The notes under the pieces: model-generated
Database searches by the model: none
What the model saw: only the letters and a program-made list of their open reading frames with translations
What the model was told of the DNA's origin: nothing
Source of the DNA: an uncultured Oscillospiraceae bacterium
Lineage (GTDB): Bacteria; Bacillota; Clostridia; Oscillospirales; Oscillospiraceae
Assembly (NCBI GenBank): GCA_944385095.1
Contig: CALWVS010000009.1
Span: 1-64,000, forward strand
Direction: 5' to 3'
Length of the DNA stretch: 64,000 nt
Shown: positions 16,177 to 26,377 of the stretch, in pieces
Position numbering within the stretch: position 1 is the first letter of the stretch
Layout: every line of letters starts with the position of its first letter
Translations under genes and position numbers: made by a program

Positions 16177-18642
16177 ATGGAGGGAATGGTGGCAAAGATT
16201 GCACTGGCAAAGGCGATTTATGCCATTGACAAACCCTATACCTACAAAGTGCCCCAACCTCTGCAAAAGCGGATTCAGGTGGGGATGCGTGTGCTGGTGC
16301 CATTTGGCAGGGGAAACCGAGGTTCTGACGGGATTGTGCTCAAGTTGGAGCAGGAACAGCCCCTGGAATCCCTGAAAGACATTCAGGCATTGCTGGATAC
16401 AGAACCTGTACTGAATGGAAAGGCGTTGCAACTGGCTCTTTGGATGCGGGAGCAGTATTTCTGTACCGTATACGATGCAGTGAAGGCAATGCTGCCGGCA
16501 GGGCTGTATTTTTCTCTCCATGATACTTTGGTACTGTGCGAGGGGGAACGTCTGGAGGAAGCCAGAGAAGCGGCACAAAACCATCCCACTGCCCCTCAAC
16601 TGCTGGAACTGTTGATTGGACTGGGTGGACGGGGGGAGCTGGAACAGGTGCGAGGTGCCTTTGGTACCAGAGACCCCAGCAGTGCCATCCGATTTCTGGA
16701 GGAACAGGGTTATCTCCACCGTGAAAGCAGTGCCCAGAGGGGCGTTGGTGATAAAAAAGAGAAACTGGCGGTGCTGGTCATGCCGACGGAGGAGGCCATG
16801 TCCTTGGTCACACCAAAGCGGAAAACAGCGCCGCTTCGCTATGCAGTGACAGAACTGCTTTGCCAGCTGGGAGCGGCTTCCACCAAAGAGCTGTGCTACT
16901 TTACAGGGGCATCTATGAATACCCTGAAATCACTGGAGAAAAGCGGCATCCTCAATCTGGAGGAACAGGAAGTGTTTCGTCGGGTAGAGGTGGAACACAG
17001 CCAGCCGGCAGGTCCTGTGGTACTCAATGCACAACAACAGCAGGTATTTGAGGGGCTGCGGAACCTGATGCAAGAGGGGAAAGCGGCTGCGGCTCTGCTG
17101 TATGGGGTGACAGGCAGTGGAAAAACACAGGTGTATATCAAACTGATTCAGGAGACGCTGAAACAGGGAAAAACAGCCCTGCTTCTGGTGCCGGAAATTG
17201 CCCTGACTCCCCAGTTGCTGCGGATTTTTACTGCCCATTTTGGAGAGCAAATTGCAATTTTACACTCCTCTTTGCGTTCTGGTGAACGGTATGACGAGTG
17301 GAAGCGGCTCAGACGTGGAAAAGCCAGTGTTGCCATTGGCACACGCTCCGCGGTGTTTGCGCCTCTGGACAATATCGGCTTGCTGATTTTAGACGAGGAA
17401 CAGGAGACCAGTTATAAGTCGGAGCAGTCCCCACGGTATCACGCCAGAGAGGTGGCAAAATTTCGCTGTGTGCAGCACAACGCCTTGCTGTTGCTGGGGT
17501 CTGCTACCCCGTCTGTGGAGTCCATGCACAGTGCCCAGATGGGAAAATATCACCTGTTCACTTTGACAGAGCGGTACAATCAGGGAGCTTTGCCACAGGT
17601 GGACATTGTGGATATGAAAGAAGAACTGCGTCAGGGCAACGGCAGTACCATCAGCAGAGCATTACAGCAGGCGATTACCCAAAATCTCTCCAAAGGAGAA
17701 CAGACTATTTTGTTCCTCAATCGACGGGGAACCAATCGTATGGTGTCCTGTGGGGAGTGCGGAACTGTGCCAGAGTGCCCCAGATGTTCCGTGAAACTGA
17801 CCTACCACTCTGCCAATCATCGGCTTATGTGCCACTACTGTGGGTACTCTCAGCCTTTGCCCCCAAAATGCCCCAAATGTGGCGGCATTTTGCAGTTTAT
17901 AGGGGTGGGGACACAGAAGGTACAGGAGGATTTGCAGCAGCTTTTTCCCCAAACAGGAATTTTGCGGATGGATGCAGATACCATCAGTGCCACTCACACC
18001 CATGAAAAAATTTTGGGGGAGTTCCAGAAAAAACAGGTTCCCATTCTCATCGGTACTCAGATGGTAGCAAAGGGGCTGGATTTTCCCAATGTAACCTTAG
18101 TGGGTGTAATTCTGGCAGACCAGGGGCTGTATGTAGATGATTTCAGAGCCAGTGAGCGCACCTTTTCCCTGCTGACCCAAGTGGTGGGCAGAGCAGGACG
18201 GGGAGAGAAGCTGGGCAGGGCAGTGATTCAGACCTACACACCGGAAAATGATGTAATTGTGTTTTCTGCCCGTCAGGATTACGATAACTTTTTTCAGACA
18301 GAAATCAGACTGCGGAAGATTCGCAGAGACCCTCCATTTATGGAGCTTTATCTGATTACCTTTTCCGGTTTGAATGAACAGGCGGTACTGCGGTCGGGAC
18401 TTACCTTCCGGCAGCAGTTGGAACAGGAGTTGCGGCGGTTGCAAGAGCCGTGGACCCTGTTGGGTCCTGCTCCTGCCTCTGTGGCAAAGGTCAACAACCG
18501 CTACCGCTACCGCCTGACGTTGAATATGCAGCAGAGCCGACCGGTGCGGCAGTTGCTGTCTGCTCTGTTGCAGCGGGCATTGACAGAAAAAGAAAATAAA
18601 GGAGTTTCCATTTATATTGATGTGAACCCCTATGGTTCATAA
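16177..18642 (+). CDS. priA: Primosomal replication restart helicase PriA
   Basis: An 821-residue superfamily 2 DNA helicase that recognises stalled forks and loads the replicative helicase. The N-terminal fork-binding domain (1-110) is followed by a winged-helix segment, Walker A GVTGSGKT near 312 and a Walker B box that reads DEEQ near 405. The zinc-binding insert has four CxxC pairs (from about 523, CGECG...CPRC, CHYCGY, CPKCGG). Motifs V and VI (GTQMVAKGLDFPNV, QVVGRAGRG) are complete. The DEEQ in place of the common DEEH appears in some relatives and should not abolish activity. Confidence 0.95.
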   Translation: MEGMVAKIALAKAIYAIDKPYTYKVPQPLQKRIQVGMRVLVPFGRGNRGSDGIVLKLEQEQPLESLKDIQALLDTEPVLNGKALQLALWMREQYFCTVYDAVKAMLPAGLYFSLHDTLVLCEGERLEEAREAAQNHPTAPQLLELLIGLGGRGELEQVRGAFGTRDPSSAIRFLEEQGYLHRESSAQRGVGDKKEKLAVLVMPTEEAMSLVTPKRKTAPLRYAVTELLCQLGAASTKELCYFTGASMNTLKSLEKSGILNLEEQEVFRRVEVEHSQPAGPVVLNAQQQQVFEGLRNLMQEGKAAAALLYGVTGSGKTQVYIKLIQETLKQGKTALLLVPEIALTPQLLRIFTAHFGEQIAILHSSLRSGERYDEWKRLRRGKASVAIGTRSAVFAPLDNIGLLILDEEQETSYKSEQSPRYHAREVAKFRCVQHNALLLLGSATPSVESMHSAQMGKYHLFTLTERYNQGALPQVDIVDMKEELRQGNGSTISRALQQAITQNLSKGEQTILFLNRRGTNRMVSCGECGTVPECPRCSVKLTYHSANHRLMCHYCGYSQPLPPKCPKCGGILQFIGVGTQKVQEDLQQLFPQTGILRMDADTISATHTHEKILGEFQKKQVPILIGTQMVAKGLDFPNVTLVGVILADQGLYVDDFRASERTFSLLTQVVGRAGRGEKLGRAVIQTYTPENDVIVFSARQDYDNFFQTEIRLRKIRRDPPFMELYLITFSGLNEQAVLRSGLTFRQQLEQELRRLQEPWTLLGPAPASVAKVNNRYRYRLTLNMQQSRPVRQLLSALLQRALTEKENKGVSIYIDVNPYGS

Positions 18643-18665
18643 TGGTTAGAAAGAAGGAGATTACT

Positions 18666-19175
18666 ATGGCAATTCGTACCATTTACAAGCAGGGAGACCC
18701 TGTACTCAATAAAAAATGCCATCCCGTCACCCAGTTTGACCAGAAACTGTGGGATTTGCTGGATGATTTGCGTGAGACGTTAGACCAGGCCAACGGCGTA
18801 GGGCTGGCAGCTCCACAGATTGGCATTTTGCGCCGTGTGGTCATTGTCATCAATCAGGATGATGAAGTGATTGAACTGGTCAATCCAGAAATCATTGACC
18901 AGAGAGGAGAGCAGGAGGGGCTGGAGGGCTGCCTGTCTGTTCCAGGTGTTTGGGGCATTGTAAAACGTCCTGAGTGGGTGAAGGTAAAAGCCTTTGACCG
19001 CAATGGGCAGATGTTTGAGGTGGAAGGAGAGGGCTTGACTGCCCGCTGTTTCTGCCATGAGCTGGGGCATCTGGAGGGGCAACTGTATACCGAACTTGCC
19101 CAGAAACTGCTCAATGATGAGGAGATGGAAGCACTGTTTGACCAGCAGGAGGACGAGGAGGCTGAGGAGCAGTGA
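18666..19175 (+). CDS. def: Peptide deformylase
   Basis: A 169-residue metalloenzyme that removes the formyl group from nascent proteins. All three family motifs are present: GVGLAAPQ (about 43-50), EGCLS (about 92-96) and HELGH (about 130-134), which provide the Cys and two His metal ligands. ATG 18666 is preferred over 18642 because AAGGAG lies 6 bp upstream. It ends in a Glu/Asp-rich tail. It overlaps fmt by 4 bp, so formylation and deformylation are encoded together. Confidence 0.96.
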   Translation: MAIRTIYKQGDPVLNKKCHPVTQFDQKLWDLLDDLRETLDQANGVGLAAPQIGILRRVVIVINQDDEVIELVNPEIIDQRGEQEGLEGCLSVPGVWGIVKRPEWVKVKAFDRNGQMFEVEGEGLTARCFCHELGHLEGQLYTELAQKLLNDEEMEALFDQQEDEEAEEQ

Positions 19176-20107
19176 GAATTGTCTTTATGGGAACGCCGGA
19201 ATTTGCCGTTCCTTCCCTGAATGCACTGCTGGAGGCTGGGCATCAGGTTTGCGGCGTGTTCTGCCAGCCGGATAAGCCAGTGGGACGCCATCAGAACAAG
19301 CTACAGCCCCCACCTGTGAAGGTGGTAGCCCAGGAGCATGATATTCCTGTATTTCAGCCCACCAAGCTGCGGGATGGCACTGCCTTGACCCAGCTTCAGG
19401 AGTGGAATCCGGAACTGATTGTAGTGGCAGCCTATGGACGTATTTTGCCAGATGAGATTTTGCATCTGCCCCCCAAGGGCTGTATCAATGTCCACTCCTC
19501 CCTGTTGCCCCGTTATCGGGGGGCTGCTCCCATTCACTGGGCGATTGTCAACGGAGATGAGGAGACAGGGGTTACCATTATGGATATGGCAACCGAACTG
19601 GATGCGGGAGACATCATTTCTCAGGTGAAAACTCCCATTGATTCTGAGGAAACCGTGGAGATGCTCCATGACCGCCTTGCCCAGTTGGGTGGAACCCTTC
19701 TGGTACAGACGGTGGCTGACATTGCAGCCGGTACAGCGGTGCGCACCAAACAGGAGGCAAGTGCAGTAACCTATGCGCCTATGCTGACCCGTGCCCTGTG
19801 CCCCATTGACTGGAACCGCACAGCAAAAGAGATTCACAATCAAGTGCGTGGGCTGGTGCCATGGCCTGCCACTTCCACTGACATTTTTGGTGGAGAGACT
19901 GTGAAGGTATTTTCTGTGTGTGAGCCAGACCTGACCACACAGAAAGAGGCTGGCACCATTTTGGCAGCCAATCAACAGGGAATTGATGTGGCATGTGGGG
20001 ACGGGAAGGTCATCCGAATTTTGGAGTTACAGGCACCTGGCTCCCGTCGTATGGCAGCCGCTGACTATTTGCCTGGGCATCCCATCAAAGTGGATGGCCA
20101 AGCCTGA
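19172..20107 (+). CDS. fmt: Methionyl-tRNA formyltransferase
   Basis: A 311-residue enzyme that formylates initiator Met-tRNA using 10-formyltetrahydrofolate. The N-terminal Rossmann domain starts RIVFMGTPEFA. The catalytic signature NVHSSLLPRYRGAAPI (about 107-122) includes the key Asn and His. The C-terminal OB-like domain begins near 205. It starts with GTG, overlapping the def stop. Confidence 0.96.
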   Translation: MRIVFMGTPEFAVPSLNALLEAGHQVCGVFCQPDKPVGRHQNKLQPPPVKVVAQEHDIPVFQPTKLRDGTALTQLQEWNPELIVVAAYGRILPDEILHLPPKGCINVHSSLLPRYRGAAPIHWAIVNGDEETGVTIMDMATELDAGDIISQVKTPIDSEETVEMLHDRLAQLGGTLLVQTVADIAAGTAVRTKQEASAVTYAPMLTRALCPIDWNRTAKEIHNQVRGLVPWPATSTDIFGGETVKVFSVCEPDLTTQKEAGTILAANQQGIDVACGDGKVIRILELQAPGSRRMAAADYLPGHPIKVDGQA

Positions 20108-20125
20108 CAAGAGAGGGAACACACA

Positions 20126-21463
20126 ATGGATGCAAGAGAAGTGGCACTGCTGACTCTCCACCGCTGCGAAAAGCAGGGGGGATGGTCAGAGGGAACCCTG
20201 AAAAAACAGATACAACTTGCAAAACTGGACAGTCGGGATGCTGCCCTTGCCACACAGCTCTGCTTTGGTGTGTTGCAACAGCGGCTTTTGTTGGATTTTT
20301 ACTTGAAACAGTATTCCAAAACACCCCTGAACCGACTGGATAACCGCGTATTACAGGCGTTACGGCTGGGACTGTATCAACTCCTGTTTTTGGAGCGGAT
20401 TCCACAACATGCCGCTGTGGATTGCTCTGTCAACCTGACCAAACGATATAGCCGCAACCCCAAAGCCGCCGGTATGGTCAATGGGATTTTGCGCAACATA
20501 CAGAGAAATTTGAACCAGCTTCCCCCCATTCCAGAGAAACCAGAACTGGAGCGGCTTTCCATCCAATACAGCCACCCTGTTTGGCTGGTGAAACGGCTGG
20601 TGGCTCTGCTGGGGATGGAGGAGGCAGAGCAGGCACTGACTGCCAACAATGCTCCAGTCCCTATGACAGCCATGGTGAATACCACCAAAGCCACAATGGA
20701 GGAAACGGCACAAAAGCTGACAGAAGAAGGGGTAGAGGTTACACCTCATCCGTGGTTAGAAAATGCCCTGATTCTGTCCAAAACTGGTAATCTGGAGGAG
20801 TTGACCGCATTTCAACAGGGGCTTTTTTACATTCAGGACCCAGCTTCCAGACTGACTGCCTTTGTATCTGGTGCAAAAGCTGGGGACAGGGTGCTGGATA
20901 CCTGTGCAGCCCCCGGGGGAAAATCCTTTGCCCTCGCCATTCAGATGAAAAATCAGGGGGAAATTCTCTCCTGTGACCTGCACCCCCACAAAAAGCAGCT
21001 CATAGAAAAAGGGGCTGAACGGCTGGGACTGACCATCATACAGGCAGTGACACAGGATGGGACAGAAATGCGGGCAGACTGGCAGCAACAGTTTGATGTG
21101 GTGCTGGTGGATGCGCCCTGTTCTGGATTGGGGGTCATCCGAAAAAAGCCGGAAATTCGATACAAAGAGGAAGGGGAGCTTTCTGGACTGCTTCCCATTC
21201 AAAAGACCATTCTGGAACATGCCTCCCACTATGTAAAAGAGGGCGGTGTGCTGGTGTACTCCACCTGTACCATACTTCCCGAAGAAAATGAACAGATGGT
21301 GGAGCAGTTTCTGCAAAAACACCAGGACTATCAACGGGAATCCTTTGTACTGCCCCAGCCTTTGGGGGAGATTGCACAGGGACAGCTCACCTTTTGGTCA
21401 CATCGGTATGGCACAGATGGGTTTTATGTCTGTAAACTGAGAAGGAGGGATGTGTATGGTTGA
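20126..21463 (+). CDS. rsmB: 16S rRNA m5C967 methyltransferase
   Basis: A 445-residue SAM-dependent methyltransferase (Fmu/RsmB). The N-terminal NusB-like RNA-binding domain (1-145) is followed by a Rossmann methylase with CAAPGGKS (about 253-260) and the catalytic region DAPCSGLG (about 328-335). The second conserved Cys sits in YSTCT (about 378-382). It is followed by rlmN with an 8-bp overlap. Confidence 0.94.
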   Translation: MDAREVALLTLHRCEKQGGWSEGTLKKQIQLAKLDSRDAALATQLCFGVLQQRLLLDFYLKQYSKTPLNRLDNRVLQALRLGLYQLLFLERIPQHAAVDCSVNLTKRYSRNPKAAGMVNGILRNIQRNLNQLPPIPEKPELERLSIQYSHPVWLVKRLVALLGMEEAEQALTANNAPVPMTAMVNTTKATMEETAQKLTEEGVEVTPHPWLENALILSKTGNLEELTAFQQGLFYIQDPASRLTAFVSGAKAGDRVLDTCAAPGGKSFALAIQMKNQGEILSCDLHPHKKQLIEKGAERLGLTIIQAVTQDGTEMRADWQQQFDVVLVDAPCSGLGVIRKKPEIRYKEEGELSGLLPIQKTILEHASHYVKEGGVLVYSTCTILPEENEQMVEQFLQKHQDYQRESFVLPQPLGEIAQGQLTFWSHRYGTDGFYVCKLRRRDVYG

Positions 21464-22481
21464 TTTAAAGTCTATGACCCCAGAGGAATTGACTGTATGG
21501 GTAAAAGAGCAGGGGGAACCTGCCTTTCGTGCCAAGCAGATTTTCAAATGGATTTATCGAGGGGTCACTTCCTTCTCTGAAATGACAGATTTGTCTAAAT
21601 CTTTGAGAGAAAAACTGGAACAGCAGGCTTTTTTGACTGCGCCCAAAGTGGCACGCAAGCAGGAATCCAAGTTGGATGGAACCATCAAATATTTGTGGGA
21701 ATTATCCGATGGAAATTGCATTGAAACGGTTTTGATGCGGTATAAACACGGCAATACTGTGTGTATCTCCTGTCAGGTGGGGTGCCGGATGGGCTGTGCC
21801 TTCTGTGCCTCCACACTGGCTGGAAAGGTGCGTGACCTGACACCAGCGGAAATGATAGACCAAGTGCTGTTTACCCAGCTAGACAGTGGGGCAGAAATCT
21901 CCAATATTGTGCTGATGGGGATAGGGGAACCACTGGACAATTTTGATACAGTGATGACCTTCCTGAAACTGGTCAACCATCCAGATGGGCTGAATATTGG
22001 AATGCGCCATATTTCCCTGTCTACCTGTGGTTTAGTGGAGCAAATTGACAAGCTGGCACAATATGGGTTACAATTAACCCTGTCTGTTTCTCTCCATGCA
22101 CCGGATGACGAAACCCGTTCCAAGCTGATGCCAGTCAACCGCAGTGTGGGGGTAGAGAAACTGATGGACACCTGCCGACGGTATTTTCAGACCACTGGAC
22201 GGCGGATTTCCTATGAATATGCCATGATTGACGGCGTGAATGACTCAGATGCACAGGCAGAACTGCTGGCACAGCGGCTGAAAGGTGCGCCGGGGCATGT
22301 GAACCTGATTCCACTCAATGATGTGGAGGAAAGCCCATTGAAACCCAGCCGCAGGGTGGCAGCATTTCAAAAGAGATTAGAGAGCCACGGGCTGACTGTG
22401 ACTGTACGGCGTAAATTGGGAGGAGATATTGACGCCTCCTGTGGACAGTTGCGCCGGAAAGCCATGAAAGGAACACAGTGA
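21456..22481 (+). CDS. rlmN: Dual-specificity RNA methyltransferase RlmN
   Basis: A 341-residue radical-SAM enzyme that methylates C2 of adenosine in 23S rRNA A2503 and tRNA A37. The iron-sulfur motif CRMGCAFC lies near 110-117. The resting methyl-carrier Cys is in the C-terminal GGDIDASCGQLR region. ATG 21456 is chosen because AAGGAGG lies 7 bp upstream; ATG 21450 is too close. It overlaps rsmB in a two-gene rRNA modification block. Confidence 0.94.
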   Translation: MVDLKSMTPEELTVWVKEQGEPAFRAKQIFKWIYRGVTSFSEMTDLSKSLREKLEQQAFLTAPKVARKQESKLDGTIKYLWELSDGNCIETVLMRYKHGNTVCISCQVGCRMGCAFCASTLAGKVRDLTPAEMIDQVLFTQLDSGAEISNIVLMGIGEPLDNFDTVMTFLKLVNHPDGLNIGMRHISLSTCGLVEQIDKLAQYGLQLTLSVSLHAPDDETRSKLMPVNRSVGVEKLMDTCRRYFQTTGRRISYEYAMIDGVNDSDAQAELLAQRLKGAPGHVNLIPLNDVEESPLKPSRRVAAFQKRLESHGLTVTVRRKLGGDIDASCGQLRRKAMKGTQ

Positions 22482-22519
22482 ATCAGTTTGGTAAGTGGCA
22501 GAAAAGAGGACGATGTTCC

Positions 22520-23248
22520 ATGAATCTATGGGGAATGACCAATCGAGGTGCCGTTCGTAGACAAAATCAGGATGCTTATGCTCAGAAAATCCTGCCAGAT
22601 GGCAGAATGATTGCCGTGGTATGTGATGGAATGGGTGGTGCAAAGGCGGGCAATATTGCCAGTGAACTGGCAGTACAGGTTTTTATGGAAGAACTGTGCA
22701 GACAACTGCAACAGGGTGAGAAGGACATCAAAACCTGTATGGAATTTGCTGCCTCCTGTGCCAATGATGCAGTGTATCGGCGAGCCTCCACCGACATGGA
22801 ATGTGAAGGGATGGGGACAACCATGGTGGCTGCACTGATTTGGAAGGGAGGGGCTGTCCTGCTCAACGAGGGAGACAGTCGGGCCTACCACATTGCAGAA
22901 CGGTCAGGAATTGCCCGCATTACAAGAGACCACTCTTTGGTAGAAGATTTGGTTTTACGGGGAGAACTGACCCCAGAACAGGCAAAGAGCCACCCACATA
23001 AAAATTACATTACCAGAGCCGTGGGGGCAGAGCCGCAACTGAAAGCGGATTTCTATGAATGTGTGGTAGGAGATGAGGATTACCTGTTGTTGTGCAGTGA
23101 CGGATTGAGCAATGTAGTCACAGAACAGGAGATTCTCTATGAGGTGATTCACGGCGGAGAGCCGTCCACCTGCTGCCAGCGACTGCTGGATATTGCACTG
23201 CATCGGGGCGCACCAGACAATGTGACTGCCCTTCTGGTGCAGTGCTAA
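22520..23248 (+). CDS. prpC: PP2C-family Ser/Thr phosphatase (Stp/PrpC)
   Basis: A 242-residue metal-dependent protein phosphatase that reverses phosphorylation by the adjacent PASTA kinase. Metal-binding motifs are visible: RRQNQDAY near the N-terminus, DGMGG (about 37-41), GDSRAY (about 118) and SDGLSN plus GAPDNVT near the C-terminus. ATG 22520 has GAGGA 9 bp upstream; the GTG at 22478 would add 14 atypical residues. The neighbouring kinase gene makes the assignment firm. Confidence 0.94.
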   Translation: MNLWGMTNRGAVRRQNQDAYAQKILPDGRMIAVVCDGMGGAKAGNIASELAVQVFMEELCRQLQQGEKDIKTCMEFAASCANDAVYRRASTDMECEGMGTTMVAALIWKGGAVLLNEGDSRAYHIAERSGIARITRDHSLVEDLVLRGELTPEQAKSHPHKNYITRAVGAEPQLKADFYECVVGDEDYLLLCSDGLSNVVTEQEILYEVIHGGEPSTCCQRLLDIALHRGAPDNVTALLVQC

Positions 23249-23279
23249 GTGAGCAAACCAACGAAGGAGGATATTTACC

Positions 23280-25361
23280 ATGGATCGTTACATCGGTAAA
23301 TTACTCGATAACCGCTATGAGCTGTTGGAGTTAATTGGGATTGGTGGAATGGCCAGGGTCTACAAAGCCCGCTGTCACCGCCTCAATCGACTGGTAGCAG
23401 TAAAGATTCTCAGAGACGATTTGGCGCAGGATTCCGAGTTGCGCCGTCGCTTTCATGAGGAATCACAGGCGGTTGCCATGCTGTCCCATACCAATATTGT
23501 GGCAGTATACGATGTGAGCCGGACTTCTGAACTGGAATATATTGTGATGGAACTGATTGATGGGATTACCCTGAAACAGTACATGCAGAAGAAGGGAAAC
23601 CAGCTCAACTGGAGAGAGGCACTCCATTTTATCACCCAGATTGTGAAAGCCTTGGGACATGCACACAGTCGAGGGATTATCCATCGGGACATTAAGCCAC
23701 ACAATATTATGGTGCTGCGGGATGGCAGTGTGAAAGTGGCTGATTTTGGGATTGCCAGAGTGATATCAGGCAGTCACAGCACACTGACACAGGAGGCCCT
23801 TGGCTCTGTTCACTACATTTCGCCGGAGCAGGCAAGAGGAAGCCATATTGATGCCCGCTCTGACCTGTATTCTGCCGGTGTGGTTTTATACGAGATGATT
23901 ACAGGACGGCTGCCCTTTGAGGGAGACACCCCTGTTTCTGTGGCAATTCAGCACATCAACTCCATTCCACTCTCTCCCAGAGAAATTGACCCGGACATTC
24001 CAGAGGCACTGGAAGCCATTACCATGCGTGCTATGGCACCCAATCCAGACCAGCGGTATGCCTCTGCCGATGAGATGTTGGCAGATTTGGAGGAGTTCCG
24101 CAAAAATCCCAATATGAATCTGGAATATCATCCCCCTATTTCGATTTTAGATGAGCCGGATGAGATAGAAAAAACGCAGGTGTTGTCCACCGGTGGTTCA
24201 AAGTCCAGAGCCTCTGCTGCACATGGGGCAATGGAGGCAACCATGGTACACCGCACTCCTGTTCCACCTGCCAGACGGCAACAACGGGAAGTGGAAAGGG
24301 ATGAGGGGGAACGGGATTACAGACAGCCCAGAAGCAGCCTGCCTATGGTGGGCGCAGTGGTTGCCATTTTGATTTTTGTGGGTGCCCTGCTGTATATGAT
24401 GTTTTCCTCTGTATTTTCCAGTATTGACCAGCCCCAGTCTCAACAGATACAGGTCCCCAAGGTGGTGGGCTATCTGATGAGCGAAGTAGATGGCAACACC
24501 AGTATTTTGGGTTCGTTTACACTGGAAAAGACGGGGGAACGTGAGGATGAAAGCCCGGCTGGAACTATTTTGGAACAGATACCCAAAGCCAATAGCACCG
24601 TGGCACAGACGGAAACCACCATTCAGGTGATTGTCAGCTCCGGTCCTCCAGAAGAAATTCTGATGCCGGATTTGACAGATAAACCGCTGCAAACAGCCCT
24701 GAATGAATTGAATCAGTTGGGTGATTTTGAAGTTGATTTCACAAGCCGCAGTGAATACAATGATACCATAGAGCGTGATCATGTCATTTCCACCATTCCT
24801 GTGGCAGACACGGTGATCAAAGAAGGGGATAAAATTTTCCTCACTATGAGTTTGGGTAAAAAAAGTGAACTGGTCACCATGATGGATATTCGAGGGTTGG
24901 ATGAGGATGGTGCAATCAAAGCCATTCAGGGTCTTGGTCTGACGGTGGGCAGCACAGAGCGCAGCAGTAACAGCGAATATCCAGAAGGAGAAGTGTGGTT
25001 CCAGTCCATAGCACCCAATCAGGAAGTGGAAAAAGGAACTGTGGTGAATATCATTATCAGCACAGGTTCTGGCGAGGGAGATGGAGAGGAAGAACCAGAG
25101 CAGCCAGACGAAGGAGAACAGGGCACTGTGGGCACAGTCAACAAAGTCATCCACTTTGCATTACCTGACACGGGCAGCGTGATTACAGTGGAAATTCGGG
25201 ACAGCCGGGACATTGTGGTCTATGGACCAGAACAGAAGGACACCAATTTTGATACCGGAATTGATGCCACTGTCACCGGCAGCGGTTCGGAGCAGTATAC
25301 CCTGTATATTGATGGCAAAAGTTACAGCAGCCAAGTGGTAGAATTTGAGGCGGAATCATGA
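23280..25361 (+). CDS. prkC: PASTA-domain Ser/Thr protein kinase (Stk1/PrkC)
   Basis: A 693-residue membrane kinase sensing peptidoglycan fragments. The kinase domain (about 8-275) has the Gly loop GIGGMARV, VAVKIL lysine, HRDIKPHN (about 135-142) and DFGIA. A juxtamembrane region follows, then one helix (about 356-376). Outside are three PASTA repeats (about 390-595), a Glu-rich stretch and a final beta domain of about 75 residues. In spore formers this kinase can trigger germination in response to muropeptides. It overlaps rsgA by 4 bp. Confidence 0.95.
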   Translation: MDRYIGKLLDNRYELLELIGIGGMARVYKARCHRLNRLVAVKILRDDLAQDSELRRRFHEESQAVAMLSHTNIVAVYDVSRTSELEYIVMELIDGITLKQYMQKKGNQLNWREALHFITQIVKALGHAHSRGIIHRDIKPHNIMVLRDGSVKVADFGIARVISGSHSTLTQEALGSVHYISPEQARGSHIDARSDLYSAGVVLYEMITGRLPFEGDTPVSVAIQHINSIPLSPREIDPDIPEALEAITMRAMAPNPDQRYASADEMLADLEEFRKNPNMNLEYHPPISILDEPDEIEKTQVLSTGGSKSRASAAHGAMEATMVHRTPVPPARRQQREVERDEGERDYRQPRSSLPMVGAVVAILIFVGALLYMMFSSVFSSIDQPQSQQIQVPKVVGYLMSEVDGNTSILGSFTLEKTGEREDESPAGTILEQIPKANSTVAQTETTIQVIVSSGPPEEILMPDLTDKPLQTALNELNQLGDFEVDFTSRSEYNDTIERDHVISTIPVADTVIKEGDKIFLTMSLGKKSELVTMMDIRGLDEDGAIKAIQGLGLTVGSTERSSNSEYPEGEVWFQSIAPNQEVEKGTVVNIIISTGSGEGDGEEEPEQPDEGEQGTVGTVNKVIHFALPDTGSVITVEIRDSRDIVVYGPEQKDTNFDTGIDATVTGSGSEQYTLYIDGKSYSSQVVEFEAES

Positions 25362-26233
25362 GGGGAATCATTTTAAAAGCACTGAGCGGGTTTTACTATG
25401 TAGACGATGGGGCACAGATTGTGACCTGTCGGGGACGTGGGAAACACCGCCACGCCAAAGTCAGCCCACTGGTAGGGGATTTTGTGGAGTTCACACCGCT
25501 GGGGGATGGAACCGGGGCATTGGATGAGATTTTACCCAGAAAAAATGAGTTCCAGCGTCCGGCAGTGGCAAATATTGAACAGATTGTCATGGTGGTTTCT
25601 CAGGCAATTCCCAAAACAGACCCCTTTCTCATTGACCGCCTGATTACCATTGCAGAGGGAAAAGGCTGTGAAAGTGTCATCTGTATCAACAAATGTGATT
25701 TGGAAAGCGGACAGGAGCTGGCAGAAATCTACCAGAGTTGTGGCTATCCCACAGTGCAGGTCAGTGCCCACACAGGGCAGGGGCTGGAAGAACTAAGGAC
25801 CTTGATTGCCGGAAAAGTGTGTGCCTTTACTGGCAACTCCGGCGTAGGGAAATCCAGCTTGTTGAATGCGCTGGAGCCACAATGTTCCATTGAGACAGGC
25901 GAGGTAAGCCAAAAACTGGGACGTGGACGGCACACCACCAGACATGTGGAGTTGTTCCGGCTGGGCTGTGGCGCAGTGGTGGCAGATACCCCCGGTTTTT
26001 CCTCCTTTGAACTGGATAAAATGGAACTGTGCCGCAAGGAGGAACTTTCCAGCCGCTTTCGGGAGTTTTTGCCCTATGAGGGGCAATGCCAGTTTCCAGA
26101 TTGTGCCCATATTAAGGAAAAGGGCTGCGCTGTGTGTCAGGCACTGAAAGAAGGCAAGCTGCACAAAAGCCGCTATGAAAGCTATGTGCGCCTCTATGAG
26201 CAGGCAAAACAAATTCCAGACTGGCAGAGGTAA
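25358..26233 (+). CDS. rsgA: Ribosome small-subunit-dependent GTPase RsgA
   Basis: A 291-residue circularly permuted GTPase that checks 30S maturation. An OB fold (1-65) precedes the permuted motifs: G4 NKCD (about 106-109), then G1 GNSGVGKSS (about 161-169) and G3 DTPGF (about 210-214). A C-terminal zinc knuckle is formed by CQFPDCAH and the following GCAV Cys. rpe and thiN, often downstream in Firmicutes, are missing. A terminator follows instead. Confidence 0.95.
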   Translation: MRGIILKALSGFYYVDDGAQIVTCRGRGKHRHAKVSPLVGDFVEFTPLGDGTGALDEILPRKNEFQRPAVANIEQIVMVVSQAIPKTDPFLIDRLITIAEGKGCESVICINKCDLESGQELAEIYQSCGYPTVQVSAHTGQGLEELRTLIAGKVCAFTGNSGVGKSSLLNALEPQCSIETGEVSQKLGRGRHTTRHVELFRLGCGAVVADTPGFSSFELDKMELCRKEELSSRFREFLPYEGQCQFPDCAHIKEKGCAVCQALKEGKLHKSRYESYVRLYEQAKQIPDWQR

Positions 26234-26319
26234 AAACGCCGCAGAAACTGACAGTCAAGGGAATGTATCCTGAGAGACATCTGAAAAGTTTTTTTATTCC
26301 TCTCTTTTCAAAAAAAAGA

Positions 26320-26357
26320 AAAACAGGTCGCAGTGGAATGGCTGCGACCTGTTTTTT
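26320..26357. terminator. Bidirectional intrinsic terminator
   Basis: A 14-bp stem (26320-26333 with 26342-26355) flanked by A and T runs ends both rsgA and the convergent XRE gene. The 86 bp between rsgA and this stem hold nothing recognisable. Confidence 0.9.
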
Positions 26358-26377
26358 TGGTAGTATAGCACAGCTTG

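Noticed and set aside
16177-18642. Defective PriA because Walker B reads DEEQ instead of DEEH
   Set aside because: All other motifs are intact and I recall the same variant in related Clostridia, so it is more likely lineage-specific than inactivating.
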